A stretch of DNA of 64,000 bases. It comes from Patiria pectinifera (lineage: Eukaryota > Echinodermata > Asteroidea > Valvatida > Asterinidae). The first letter of the stretch is position 1. Every line of letters begins with the position of its first letter. The DNA lies in assembly GCA_029964075.1 (NCBI GenBank), contig CM057138.1:10968932-11032931 (forward strand), in the 5' to 3' direction. Positions 12,801-27,800 of this stretch are shown here, in pieces. Below the pieces are notes generated by a model. That model did not search any database and was not told the DNA's origin. It saw nothing but the letters and a program-made list of their open reading frames with translations. A program made the position numbers and the translations under genes.

Positions 12801-15800
12801 ATTCGTTCATTATGTGATGTCCTCATCTAATTGTGATGGTGTTACCGGGGTACGTTATTATGTGATGGATTGTCAACATGTGGTTCATTAAATTCATTAT
12901 CACAATCCATAATAGGATATAATTCCCTATGATGTCCTCAGTTTGTTAAATGATGTTGTAAATTCATTTTTGGATTTTGTGAATCCATTGTGTGCTGCTG
13001 TCAATCCATTTACATGTATGTGATACATGTATGTCTTGGGTTATCGTCAATCATATTGGCAATCTGTTTGTCAATTAATCCAAAGGTGTAACCAATAGAC
13101 TGCAGAAATTTACAGACAGCTATATACCATGGTACAAATTTATCATGGGCCTCAATCGGTGGGGGACACCCCCACTCACATTTTAAAGTGGGGGATATCA
13201 TATCATTTGGTCCCCCTCCCCCACTTTTTCGTCCCCGATTAAAAATTGTAGCCTACTTTAATGATTTTATTGCTCAGAATAGCTGATTCAATGACTCCAA
13301 ACTCGAAAATGATGTTTAAAAGATGATCTTTGGCTCAAAAGAATTGGTTGTAGTGGTCACAAATTGTCTCATATCGCACCACAGAAGTAGCATATCGCAC
13401 CACAGAAGTTGCTTTTCTATAGTACATGTATAACTGCATGTCCTCTCAACTAAATCCCCCATTTACATTTAACTCCCCACTTTTTCAACCCCAACACAAA
13501 TATGCCCTACCCGATCTATGATCGGGTAAATCAGCTTGTGTGTATAAAGCTGTATCCTCTCCGAGTGATCCCTGTTTGCTATTTCCCAGGTTTGCAGCAT
13601 CGCTAATGTTGGTAGCATATCGTGACTTAATTTGGGCGTGATCCAAGACTGGGACCTTGAGTGCAGAAAAACATGCAAAACAAATTCATGCCAACTTAAT
13701 TAGCTGGCAAAATTTTCTAAAACTGTTATGAGGCAAAGACAAGATCCTCACTTTTTTTATTTCATCAGCCAAGTTTCAAGTCTTAGCCCTAACAGTCCTG
13801 AATCCTCCAATTTCAATATAATTTTGCACACCCCCTAGGAGTTAGGGTTAATTTCATATTTTCTAGGAGACTTTTCCTCAATATACATGTATACGTTGCA
13901 CATGAGGGTGAAGCCAAGCGATTTCAATTTGAGGCCAAAGACTAAACTGGAACATGTCCTACCATAGCCCAACTGTTTGAAAAGACTTTTAGTCCAGCAG
14001 TCTGGTGGCAATTAGACTGTCGAGAAATGGGTAGAAATAGAGACCAATATCAGACGTTTCTTTTGACACAGTTGATTAAAGCAGTACTAATTAAGGGGTT
14101 GACGTTGGTCTGGTTGTTTCATGTCAGCAGGTACCAGTCTATTTCTTGTAAAATTATGTATTAATTATCTATTTTGTAAAATAAGCACTGCACATTGCAA
14201 AATATAATAAGCATTGTACATGTAGGCCTTGCCAAAAATAGGGAGTCAAAGGGGATGGAATTTTCAATAGGCAAATTGAGTACACAATCATGGTACTTTG
14301 TAAATTGCAGAAGTTTACTGTGCATGGCCAGTCATGCAGACTATTGCCTTGACCTATGTACACTGTACATGTATTACCTTGTAGCTTGCTGTCTGGTCCA
14401 ATATAAAGCAAGCATTTACCAATTTCCAGGGGATTTCCCAGATTATTACCTATAACATCATGAACATTGGTACGTGATATTACCTCAATTGGGTGATGAA
14501 AGCGTGTGTGTACTTTTATGTAAACTGTGAAGTATGGAATGCCAATTTACAATGTTACCAGAAGGTTTTCTTTCATATTGTTCAGCTGTAAAATGTCATC
14601 AATGAATAGTGTGATGTTTACCTGACTATGTGATACCTACATGTACATGAACCAGTAGGTACATGTATGTGCAATGTATGTGATGTCCTCAGTTCATAAT
14701 TATTACAGTCATTTTTATTATTTCGCTTTATTTAAAAAAAACACACACCAAGTTGGCAGCTTTAATGTGGCTGATGAGACCAGCTTCCAATATGTTTCAA
14801 ATTACTAATACAATGAAAGAGAATTTGTTTAAAAAGTATATTAAAACCATGGATTAAACGTTATGTGACACCCTCAGTTCATTATGTGACGTCCTCAGAT
14901 CAATATGTGATGTCTTCAATTCATTATGTGACTCGTCAGTTCATTGTGATACCGGTATATGTTGTGAATGTACAATGTAATTATGTTATGACTCCTTATT
15001 TCCTTAAATTCATCATCACATGTTGAAAATTCCATCAGGGGATGTTCTCAGGTCAGTATTATCTGATGTCCTTAGTTCATATGTGATATCCTTAGTTCAA
15101 TACATGTATATGTAGATGTGTGATGTCCTCTGTTGACAATGTGATGTCCTCAGTTCATTATGTCCTCAGTTCATTGTGATGCTGTAAATGTATTATGTGA
15201 TGTCTAAGGTTCATTAAATTAATTATCACATGTTGACAATCCAGAACGGGATTTTCTCAGTTCAGAACGGGATGTCCTCAGTTCATTATGTGATGTCCTC
15301 AGTTCATTGTGATGTTGTAAATGTGTTATGTGATATCTTTGGTTCATTAAATTCATTATCACATGACAATCCAGAACGGGATCGATGTCCTAAGTTCATC
15401 ATGTGATGTCCTCTGTTGACAATGTGATGTCCTCGGTTCATTATGTGATGTCCTCAGTTCACTATGTGATGTCCTCAGTTCATATCTGATGTCCTTAGTT
15501 CATTATGTGATGTCCTCATCTCATTGTGATGATATTACGTTATTATGTGATGGATAGTCAACATGTGGTTCATTAAATTCATTATCACAATCCATAATGG
15601 GATAGTTCACTATTTGATGTCCTCAGTTTATTAAATGATGTTGTTAATTCATTTTTGGATTTTGTGAATCCATTCTGTGCTGTTGTCAATCCATTTATGT
15701 GATATGTCTTCGGTTATCGTCAATCATATTGGCAATCCCTCTGTTTGTCAATCAATCTCAAGGTGTAACCAATGGAGTGCAGACTGCAACAGGCTACCGA

Positions 15801-18800
15801 TTTTCAAAGCAAAATTGGGATGCTGCAGAGCAAACTCGGGACGGCCAAAATGGATTATACACCCGTAAATGCAAAATTGGGCTTGTAGCTTCCCCGAGTT
15901 GTTTTTGTCGGCTAAATTCTCCTGCTGTTCGCAAAATCGTGTGGCCATCGACAAATGTGCTTGGATGATAGCGTCACCTAGGCATTGTCCAATAGCCTCC
16001 ATAATTATCAGCTTTTAACCACGGCCTTAGGAAAATGGTTACTATCCCCCCCCCCCCCCCCCCCAATTTTACTGAAGCCGGGTGGCAGGAAATAATATCC
16101 GGACGCTCTGTTGGCAAATTTGCTGGGGCAAAAATTATATTTTGCCATGGGCAAACAAAACCCTAGTTATGTGACTGAATCAATCAATCATGGTGGCCTC
16201 AGCCGAGCTCTGTCTGGATGGCAGATATTCCCTGTCCAGAAGGCAGGACCCAAGCTCTGAAGTGTCGGCCACACCCATATCCCTCCTCAGGGTGTTGACA
16301 AAGATGCAGCTGGTGGCCACAACCTCCATCTGTTATGTGATGCTGTTTAATTCATTATTGTGACAACACATGTATTTGAAATTAATTGACGACAATTCAC
16401 ACAGAAAGGCTTTTCGATGTTATTACAAGGCATTCATACATGTACCAGGTACATCAACATCATGAATTGATACATCAAGTGTTCCACAGTGGGGTGACCT
16501 GTTAGAAAAATGGGGCTGCATTCAACTGGTGGAATGCAAGCACCCTGGGGGACTTGGAAATAATACAAATGTCCACAAAGACTTCTTCCCTGAACAATTG
16601 TACACATTTGCATGCATGAACAGCTCGGTACTTTTCTTTTTCCGTGGGAACTTTCCTCAATAGGCCATACCAGTGATGGTACATGCCAAATAACAGCATT
16701 GAGCTGTACAAGCGATTGTGTGTCCTTGAACACAAGTGTTGTAGTCCAGGCATACATTGTAGACTGCAGTTGAACTTGAACTTTCAGGCATTTAGTTAGA
16801 TGTAAAGGGTTTGGGAAAGTGACATAGGGACAGTCCTAACTATTCTAAATATCCTCAACAATGTTTACCTCGTCACTTTGTTATGCTGGGGAAAAAATTG
16901 GAACATGAATACATTTTCAAAAAAAAATGTGTACTTTGAACAAGAAAAGAGAGAAAACGAAAGTAAAAGTAAATTTAAGTCTGTCATGAGCAAATACATG
17001 TACTATGGCCCTTCCGGCTGGCGTTTATCTTCAGTTTCCTTGGCATGAAACGACTGAGAATATTTATTTCCCTCTGGATGGGATGCTAGTCCATCGCAAG
17101 TTACTCCCCAGCTAATGCTGGGGGGAAGGAGAGGAGAAGAGACAACTGGGGATAAAGTGGCTTGCCAAAGAACACAACATATCGCCAGTTGTCTGGATTT
17201 TAACCGTGTTACAATCCTCATAAAAGATTGTTCAACTTCAAATCTAAAATTGTGGGTCAAGTGGAAGCAAAGATCATACAAAGTGTAATTATAAAGATGA
17301 CTTATTTTGGATGAGTTTTGAAAACGTCCTGCGCATGCCATTTATTTTTTACATCTACGGTAAGTTGCTAAGCTGTTATCTGACAAGTATGTGTTACTAT
17401 CATTATTTTGTTTGGCTGGTTTGGAAATTTGCCCACAATATCATCACACTTCCCAAGTGTGTTGTTTTTGTCAATAAGGATGTAAAAATTAAATGTTATC
17501 CAACCAGTGGAGCGAATGGAATTGGTTTCAATATCATAATTTTCAATTTCACATGAATGTTATCAAATAGCAGAAAAGACTTAGCCGACAACGTGTATCG
17601 TAGAAAAAGAAATGAAACCTTCTTGTAATGTTGGAGTGATGTACCAAGATATCTAAAGCCTAAAACTCTGTTATTTTATTCCATCTCTGACATGTCTGAT
17701 AGTGATTCTGATACATGTGAAGTTGAAAAGGGTATTACATTTTCAACAAAGGGTCATTTGTTTGTTTTTCACATCATAAGCATGTACCGGTTTATGCATT
17801 ATTGTTATATCCTCATCCAAGTCTTTTTTCTATAGAACATTTCCTGAACCCACATCCGGCACAATGCTGCAAAATAAACAACAGACTCTTCTACCAGTTC
17901 ATGTACTATTTGAGAAATTTGGGTTCCCAGCAATTTATGAGAACAAAATTCACTGAGTTTTCTTGATGTTTCCCTGAGCAATTCCCAAAATTCCACGAGA
18001 AATATTTTCGCTTTAACACAACAGACTCTTCTACATGTACATGTACCAGTTCATGTACTATTTGAGAAATTTGGGTTCCCAGCAATTTGTGAAAAAAAAA
18101 TTCACTGAGTTTTTCTTGACATTTCCCTGAGCAATTCCCAAAATTCCATGAGAAATATTTTCGCTGAAGTTTGTTGGAAAAACAAGAAGTAGTGTAGCAC
18201 AGCTACATGTAATTGTTATTGTCTGGTGTGTAACATTCACACTGCATAACCACGCAGTCGTGTTTTACTATACTCTCAAGGATAATGCTTTGTCTTTTTC
18301 TTTGTCTCCAATAGAGTAAGCACACAAACGCATGACCGAGGACCAATTTCAACAAAAGATGAACTCTCGAGGACAACAAAGAATCTGTTGTTCTCCCTTC
18401 GTCTGTCTGTCCTCGGGGTGTATAGTTCACGTACCGGTACATACATGTACATGTACATATCCATGTACATGTTGTAGGCAGTCTTAGTCTGGCAGTCATG
18501 TCAATAGGACAACTTGGACAAAGCACATGATGGTTGACACATGCCAAACTGGCCAATTCCTTCCCTTTTGGTTCACTGCCAAATTCGGTGAATTTTCCCT
18601 TATTATATTCCCCCCCCCCAATTCCCCTCGGTTTTTCCAGAGTCCAGACTGACAAATTGGAAACTCATTTTCAAGGTGTTCCCTTGGCTGTAGCGGGAAC
18701 CTGGGCACAGACCCTATGCAGGTTACAGGCCTGAATCTATCAACACATGTACATGTATTAGTAAGATTTGAGGCTTTGCATGGTGGAGATACTAAATACC

Positions 18801-21800
18801 GTAATGAAAGGTTTGCGGAAACACCATGTGCGAATAATTTCTCAACTAAGAGAATGGTTCTGAAAAGAACCAGAGGTATAAACTCAGTTTATACCTCTGG
18901 TTCTTTTCAGAACACATGTATTATATCAACACACACTACATGTAGCTGCTAAGAAAAGATTGTATAAAAGCAACTACCGGTACGTACATGTAAGGCGTTC
19001 TGGCAACATAGACGGAATTGGGCACAGGAAGTTCATGTCGGGCAGAAAACCGCAATAAATTTAATGGGGGTGATTTTGTTTTCGAGTTTCAATTATTGAT
19101 GTTTGGTACCGTACGTACAATGTACATGTACACCAATGATGTCTCCATGTACAGTACATGTATTTTGAGGAATAAAAGTGTTTCTAAGGGGAAAAAAGTA
19201 TAAGTAAAAAATTCTAATAGTTTTACTTTTGGACATGTCGACAAATGCAAACTTTAAACAGCCATAACTTGTCAATGGAATGTCCGATTGAAGTGCAACA
19301 AACAATATGAAGGAAGATTTGTATTCTCTTTTCTCAAAAACCTCATTTTGACCTCTGCCGAGTTCTGTCTCATTTTGCCAGAACGCCTCAAATATAAAGT
19401 TGTGCAAAGAAGTATCCTTAAGTTTTTTTTTACTACAAACCAATTCAATTCAAGGATGTTATTATCGATTTGTCGCAGCCCAAAGGCTGAATTGTAAATG
19501 ATTTACAATAAAGTACAAATTATTTGAATTACTTCATAGAAAAAATGAATTGTCATAATTGAATCTAGCTATCAAATAAGAATAAATGAATTAGGTGTCA
19601 TTTAGCAATATAAGGATAAAGAATACAATGTTTTTTATCTTCCAAGTAAACAATAAAGTGACATTTGTGCTGATGAAATTAGTGTTGTTAATGAGTTCAA
19701 TTAGAGATACAAATTTCGATTTTATATAATTAACTGTCAGCAAATCAGAAATTAATGTGGATGCAAATGTTTTCTGCACTGAGAAACTTTCTTTACGTAA
19801 CAGCTAAGGGCTGTACTGTCCCGAACAAATGTGAATATTTGATCATCAATCAATTCAAATACATCTGATTAGCTTCTTGCCAGTTTGAATGTTCGAAAAC
19901 CAAAACAGAATATTGTAAGATTCCAGTGCTTTATTGTCAGGTGCCACATTTTTTTTGCCGACGGTAACTTTTTTGTCGACTGCAGTACATCGTTCCCATC
20001 ATTTAAATTTAGCAGGTTAAAGCCCTTGACATTTAGGCCCTATAAAATGCTAACTGTAAAACACTCAAGAGGACCATGTTGATCGCCGCACACAAAGTTT
20101 AACTGGCATGCTCTGCATCAGCCTTGACTCCATGGGCGCTTGCGTGTTCCTTCACTAACCCCTGGCTGTGATTAACACGTAAACAACGTAGACCGGCTAT
20201 TCAGAGCGTACTGCGTGCGCATTTCAAAGATTCGCGCGCTACGCACATCACATCACGTACAAACATTTTTTTTTTTTTCAAAACTGCACGATGCCTGTAC
20301 GATATGGATTAAGCCCGGTTCATACTTCACTCGAAATCATGTGCGAAGCGAAATTCATGTCATCAACAATGGTGGACGCGCTTTGAATTTATTGTTGCCG
20401 TCACGAATTTCGCTTCGCTTTCGCTTTTGCGTGAAGTATGATAGCTTCGTTTTTGGCACAAAAGAACCTGTGTCTTCGGTTGAAAAGGGACGAAAGCGGT
20501 ACGTACATTTAATACAAATTCTTGCTCAATAACGCAACGTCAAAACCTAATGTTTGAAAGGATTGGTTCTTCAAAAAAACAACTTTGAACATTTTAAACA
20601 TGGCGTCGTGCATTAGATACATCGACTGCAGTCCTAATTTAAATGTGCCACTATTTGACACATTTAAATGAGAGAATTCCAGGGGTTAAGATCGCGCAAG
20701 GCATGATGGGAAACAACATGGCACAGCAAGATCATACCCATGGAAACGAGGTTGGCTCTGCATTTCCACCGGCACCGCTCGCAGTTGCAGCTGGCATTTA
20801 CTTATATCCGAATATTTGGTCTAACACAGTTTCAAGTAATCCAACATACGCACTAAATTATTCCAAAATAGACAGCCCTAAAACATGTCCATGTAATTTG
20901 GCTGAAGGAGTTGGGTATGGCTAAAATTGAATGCAAGAATTTTTTTTTTTTTGAGGTGATATACAAAAACTACAGGCGGCCAGTCCACCGCTCTCCGGAC
21001 AGGCACTTTAATTTGTTTCTTTCCTTCCGGATCAACGGTACTTTTGGAAAACCACAGGCAAAGTCCATGCAGCACATGAACATGTACAGCCCCACAATTC
21101 AGAATTTCAATGATCAACATCTTTATTACCGGACATACATGTACTGTTAACAAATTGACTCATATGTACAGTGTTGTTTTATTTAAAAGAGGAATTCACG
21201 GCATGCGTGTGACAGAAAAAGAATGATTTAAAAAGTCCAAATCCGACTAACCTTGGGTGATAAGGCACATCTTCTGTGTGACTTGTTACTTCCAACTTGT
21301 GCCTATCCTGATCCCAAAACCACAGTGACGGCACCATCCCGTATGCAGCGCATGTCAGGGTTACCGACTCTCCGTAGTGTACAAATACGGTAGAAGGGCC
21401 TTCAAACACCAGCACAGGATCAACTGTGTAGAAGAACAGTTAAGTGCAAAAGAGTCAAGTGCCAACTTCAAACTGCTGATTGTCGTGACTTAAAAGATAT
21501 CTTGCAAATGATGAAAAAAAATTTACTTTAAGGACCATCAATGTATCAATATTACTTGATTATTCGATATTATTTTGATATATCGATATCGCCGATAACA
21601 ATTTTTTAATCTTATCAAAATATCGAAGTTTTCGATATTAGGAAAGATATCAAAAATATCGAAAATGCGTCAGATTATCGTCACAATAAATCTCCCATTT
21701 GTTCTTTTAGGCCAAAAAAAATAAGTCTCCTGTTTCTGGTATGCACGCGCGTCGCCGTAGCCATGCGCGTCGGCAAAATGAAAAAGTTTTTTTTTCAATG

Positions 21801-24800
21801 AAAGATGATGTCTCAAAACCACCAAACTCACTGGTTTGACTGGAATCCTGCTGCTGCACAATTTTAACGTGTTTTTAGATGGGGTTATGATCGAGAATAA
21901 GCTTTATGTGGCCTCTATGGACTCCCATACGTGTATATTTGCACTAAGTTTAGTCGGGCACCATTTTGCAGTCATCCGCCAACATTTGAAGCAAAAAAAA
22001 AACAGGAAAAAAAAAAAAAGCCGCGTCGCCGCACTACTTTTTGGGCAAGCTCCATACCAGAAACAGGAGACTTTTTTGGGGGGCCTAACTTTGTGTTTAA
22101 CGTTTGCAGTATAATGAAATAAAACTCGCCGGCAACTTGATGTGCTTGTAACTCAAAATAAAAACATCGCTCTGCGTTTGCTGGCATTCGAGGCCTTCGC
22201 AATGTGAAACCTAAAAAAGCTTGTTTAAAAAGGCGAGTCTTCAGCACTGATTTAAAAACACCAAGACTAGCAGCATTCCTAACATTGAGTGGAAGATTGT
22301 TCCAAAGGTGTGGTCCACTATACTCAAAAGGCTCAATCCCACTTGAGTAGCCTTACCACAACCTACAGGGTAGTTCAGAAAAATACCATCACCAGACCTG
22401 CGGATTACTCTGTATTTGTCAGTACCCATGCCGAAAAATGTTCGAGTATAAATCTCCCTGGTTTTTGCCTTGCCATACTGGTACCCTCAACACAACACCC
22501 AATGAGGACCCCCTCTTTCAAGTCTACAAGGCTGGACCTAGTGACAGGATGATTGATGACCTTGTGATAACAGCAGCTACATGTATACTAATAACAATAC
22601 ACTTCAATTACAATACTTCAAGTGACAATACAAATCCTATGGGAGTTGGCCTGGTTCTGATCTTTGCCTCAGATATATATATTGGGTCAAAGGTTCAACC
22701 AGGGTTATAAAGGGGCACTCATGATGATTTTTAGCTGTGTCTCAATAGCGAACTTGTGGACAATGAATTTTTTTGACGTAAAAATGATGGAGTAATTAAA
22801 AATTATTTTTCAAATGTACTGACAATGTCAGTGTCGCACACCACAGAATTAATGGCTTATGGTAAAAGTATCAGTATTGATAGCACACTGCTTGAAAGCC
22901 ATAGGGACGAGTGTACCGGTAGCTGTCTGACTCATTCCCGGGCTTTAATTTCCAGCATTAAAATATGATTTTCTGCGCAACTGAATATCAATGACGACGA
23001 CAGGTCTATAGTGATTTAAACCCACCTTTGCTGCATGATCCTCCCTGTAGTCCTTTTGGGCAGACGCACTGACCAGTGAAAGGGTGGCACTCTATGCCAG
23101 GGGCGCATGAACACCGGTGGTCACAGTCCACACCGTACCTCGCATGAGGACAACCTTTCCCGGATTAAAAAGACAAATGCGAAAAGATTTTACAATCATA
23201 TTTGGCGAGATGAGTGCATTGCAAATCAAACACTTTGTGAGGCCTTTACCGCTAAAAATTGGTCTAGCAGAAGGGTTTCCTTTTCAATACAAACACTTGA
23301 GTTATTAGAAGAATTAATTAATTTACTGAGGTTCTGTTTCCCAACATCAGATTTTTGTTCCTCCTTGATGGTTCCTAGCCTGAGGTTCCTACACTGATTT
23401 TTGGGTTCCCACAGTGAGACTTTGTTGTCTACATTGAATTATTAGAAGAATTAATTAATTTACTGAGGTTCTGTTTCCCAACATCAGATTTTTGTTCCTC
23501 CTTGATGGTTCCTAGCCTGAGGTTCCTACACTGATTTTTTGGTTCCCACAGTGAGACTTTGTTGTCTACATTGAGGTTCTTGTTCCTACACCAAAGTTTT
23601 CGCTCCTTTATCAAGGTTTTTTACTCTCACGTTGAAGTTCTGGTCATAAACATACACTGAGGTTCTAGTTTCTACACTGCTATTCTGGTTCCTTACTTCA
23701 GGTTGTAGTTTCTTTCATTAAGGATCTGGTTCTTAAATTGAGGATCTGAGTATTTTACCATGGGTTCTGGTTGCTATATGTACCTTGAGGTTCTGATTCC
23801 TACAGTTTCATGTTCTTACACTGAGGTTGATATGTACATGTATTAGTCTCATTATTGTATCACTGATTCCTATGATGAGGTGTTGTTTTTATTAGAATGA
23901 GGTTTTTTTTTTACAATGAGGTTCTAGTTCCTTCACTGGGGTTCTGGTTCCCACACACATTTTCTGGTTCTCACACTAAAGTTCTGGTACAAGCTTTCAT
24001 TGATAGGTTTTGGTAATTAGAAATTGACATTTTGGTTCCAACAGTGACACTTTGGTTTCTAATTGAGGTTCTTGTTGAAACACCAAAGTGTTTGCTCCTC
24101 CATTACGGTTTTGGTTCTAACACATGTAACAATGCAGTTCTAAATCCTGCATGCCCTACACTGAGGTTCTACCCATAGTTTCAACATTGTGATTCAGGTT
24201 CCTACCTTAAGGTTGACTGATTATGGTATTTAGTGTAGGAATGTTTCTAGATGTTAAGGTTCCTACACCGAGATTGTAGTTACACTAGCCTCACTGCGGT
24301 TCTGGTTCCTATACCGAAGCAATGATTCCCACACTTAAGTTTTGATTCCTACCTAACATGAGTTTGTATTTTTTACAATGGGTTCTAGTTCTAGTTCAGG
24401 GGTTTTGGTTCCCACACCAATATTCTGGTTCCTTATACAAAAATGTTGGTTCTAGCTTTTATTGAAAATTAGATTCTATTTTTTTTCTACAATGACGTTT
24501 TGCCTTCAACACTGAATACCTAAATCAAGGATCTTTTTCTGACGCTAAAATTCTGGTTTCGACACTGAGATTCTGGTGTCTACAGGCAAATGTACCTTTA
24601 AGTTCCATTGTTACTACAGAGCTACCGGTAACAGGAGGACCAGCAAGTAAACCAGCGTTTTCAGTAAACTTGATTTGGCAGTCCAACTGGAGCCGGCCCT
24701 CTGATGCAGCAATGTTATCCACTGTGAAGTTGGCTCTGATATCTGAAAATATGCGCGACGGATCATCTGTCCAGGGAAAGATAAATTACAGTAAATCCTT

Positions 24801-27800
24801 GTATCATCAACATGATCAAACACTCATCACTCAACAAAAGTTTCATCATTTCTTATTAAAAGTGTACAATGCTGAGATATACAAACAGCCTTATTAGGAC
24901 TGGATAGCTTTGGACTTTGAGATGCACTTTCAGCGTATTAAGGCCAAAACTATTTTGTATAACATGGTTTCAGGGTGGATAGTCGATATTAGCCCCCAAG
25001 ATATTGGAAGTTGACTACTGTGCTTTCCGAGGCGAAACTTCCAATACTGATGGGAGCTAAAATCGACTCCCCACCCGAAATAAACCATGTTTTATTTGTT
25101 TTAGTATATATTTCATACATTGTACATATTTAGTTGCCAAATCTCGTCCAGCTCACCAGAAGAATATTGCTCAACAGAAGAAAAAGTTCAGTTCTTTTGC
25201 AATACAGTAACTCTTAACTGATTCTCAACCTCATTATGGACTTTTTTTTCTTTAGTAGGAGCAGGCCAGGATTCGAACCTGGGCCACAGTGGTGAGAGGC
25301 GAGTGCTTTACGCAAAGCCACCCATGCCACCCTTAAATATGTAACCGATTGCAAACAAAATGTGGACTGACTAAATTTGGTACTTTGGGGCCAGTATTTG
25401 GTAAAAAAAAGTCAGTTTTTTCCAATGATGGTCGGCCAACCATCATTAGAAAATTGATGCAAAAAATCCACTTTTCTTGAATAAATTACACCACCAGGTA
25501 TGCCATGATTTCACAGGATGCTTGGGACTATGTACGGTATAATTCAAATACAGTCTATGTCATAATAATTTGGCAGTTTTTATGTTTGCAAATATTGTAC
25601 ACTTAAAGCACAAATTTCACACTAATGAAAAAATAAAAAATAGAGAGGGAGAAACAAATGAAACAATAAAAGAGTGGCATGGACGTGTACATACCCCTGG
25701 CATGTCGCCAGGACACCAAGAGGGGACTAGTAAACGGTCTGTGTCTTGAGATGTCGCCATTCATGAAGGTGCACTCAAGAAACGAGCCTAATATCATGTA
25801 GACGTCGATTGTGTAGAATATAAAGATTCTCACAGCACCTGCAAAAAGTATACATGTATTCACTTATTAGAGCCTGTAGTTACATATTACAAGTGTATAC
25901 TAAGAGAAAAAAATATACTTGGCTGGTTTTAAACAAACATTTCAAACCGGCTGGGAGCCTGCATGGACGTGGATATAATGGCCCGAGCAGGTCATAAGGC
26001 AAGGGTCATTATCCACAACCAGGCCCCTAGCCAGTTTGAAATGTGCATGTACGGTACCAGCCAAGCGCATACCAGTAGGCCTACCATAACTACTCCCACT
26101 TTCAAAAAGTCAAAACACGTCAAAAATTCACATAAGCCAAATGATTTAGTACAAGTTAGGCCCGTCCCAGACACCATGCTACTGCCATGACAAACTCAAT
26201 TAATTTGGCGCTTTTAAACTTCAGCTCGGCGATAGCACGGTGTTTAGAACCATTTGGCTCGGCAAATTGAGTTCGGCATGGCAACGCCCTTTTGAGGCAA
26301 AAGGGCTGCTGCGCTATCGCCGTTCTGAACGGCAGGGACACACGCAGGCACACAGCACTGTTCTAATGGCTGTGCCATTGGCGTGCTGAACTGAATTCAA
26401 TTCGAAGTTGGGGCAAACATTGTAGGAATGTGCATGCTCACAATACCTCTTTTGCTTCCGCATCACGGGGAGTGAAACTGGCACATAAATATTTCTCTTC
26501 TGCTGACATTGCATTAAAAAATGTATTTTCAAATAAGTTCAGGCTCAGCAGTTCAGACTCAGCACTACATTTTGTATTTTGTGAAACATCCCTTTTATGC
26601 CACTTGCCGTGTCTATATGGTATGCGCCTTGCACGCTTAATGCTAAAAATCTCCTTTTGTTGGAGACTGGCGCGCATGCGACGAGCACTGCACCATTTGG
26701 CGCAGAACGCAGCAGCACAGGAATTAAATGGGGGGGGGGGGCGTTTGCCCCCCCCCCCAGATTTTCCCAAGTGCCCCTTTTGCGGCCATAAATGTGCCCC
26801 CTCGAGATAAATAAAAAATGCCCTTAAAGTATCTTACTATTTCTTAGAAGTAACCATTTCCCAATAATGGTAGAGATATTTTTGATATAAACGAGGAATA
26901 TGAAAACCAAGTCCCAAAACCCATACAAGACGCCCTGAAAATGGGCACATAATGTATGTTTAGCATATAATCATTGGTTTTGAAGAGCGCCCCCTATGTT
27001 GGAAGATGGTAACCCCCCACTATTTGATTTCACGGAGGCCAAGTGTCCGGTTAAAAAACGTGGCGACATTTCAGCACGGGTTTGCAAGTGCTCCTTTTGG
27101 TTTGCAAGTGCCCCTTTTGGGTGCTGCCCCCCCCCCCCAGTTTCAAACCCGTTCCGCCGCCGCTGGCGCCAACAAAAGAGGACGCCACTTTACCTAGCAA
27201 AGACGTCCCATGGGTGGGACACATACAACACTGTACATTTCACTGGTTGACTACCGTGCACCATTCCTTGTGTGTGACGGACGCGCGTACACCAGGGGAT
27301 TTGTACTATATGTACACGCACTGGCCACGCTTCGCGGAAAAATATTGCAGTCAGGCAAGATCGTTGTTCGGTCACCCCCAAATGTACTTTCTTTGCCGGT
27401 GAGGAGCGGATAGCCTTTGGCTTCAAATTGAAATCAATTGGCTTCACTCTCAGGCGCAAAATGTTGAAAAAAAGTCTCCTTTAAAACCTCAGTAAGCTAA
27501 TTGGCTGGTGAAATACTGATGAGGACCTTGTCTTTAATGCCTCATGAAAGATTTGGGGAATTTTGTCAGCTCTGCATGTTTTTTCTGCACTCAAGGTCCC
27601 TGCAGTCTGGGATTTGGGTAAGAATGTGATTAGATCCTAGCTTGAGTAACTCCAGCTGACATGTTCCATATTCATTCACATGTAACGCTGGAGGAACAAC
27701 CTGTTCGTTTCCATGTGGTAGCAAGAGACCCTAAAAAAAACGGCCTCTCCAAAATTGTCCGAATTTCACCTCTTTTATCCCACCCCAGAGTTCATTTACA

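Noticed and set aside
16190-16335. Possible exon (minus strand, TSCIFVNTLRRDMG...)
   Set aside because: Open and fairly GC-rich, but without usable splice borders or phase match to gene A; possibly an old retroelement piece.
21540-21665. ATATCGATA-rich stretch as an origin or regulatory element
   Set aside because: Looks like ordinary AT-rich simple sequence next to a MITE; no further support.
25258-25332. Functional tRNA gene on the minus strand
   Set aside because: Good B box, but acceptor and D arms do not pair properly; most likely a SINE head.
26438-26810. ORFs of 110 and 126 codons on both strands
   Set aside because: Overlap each other, run through C/G homopolymers, and have no motif; treated as chance.
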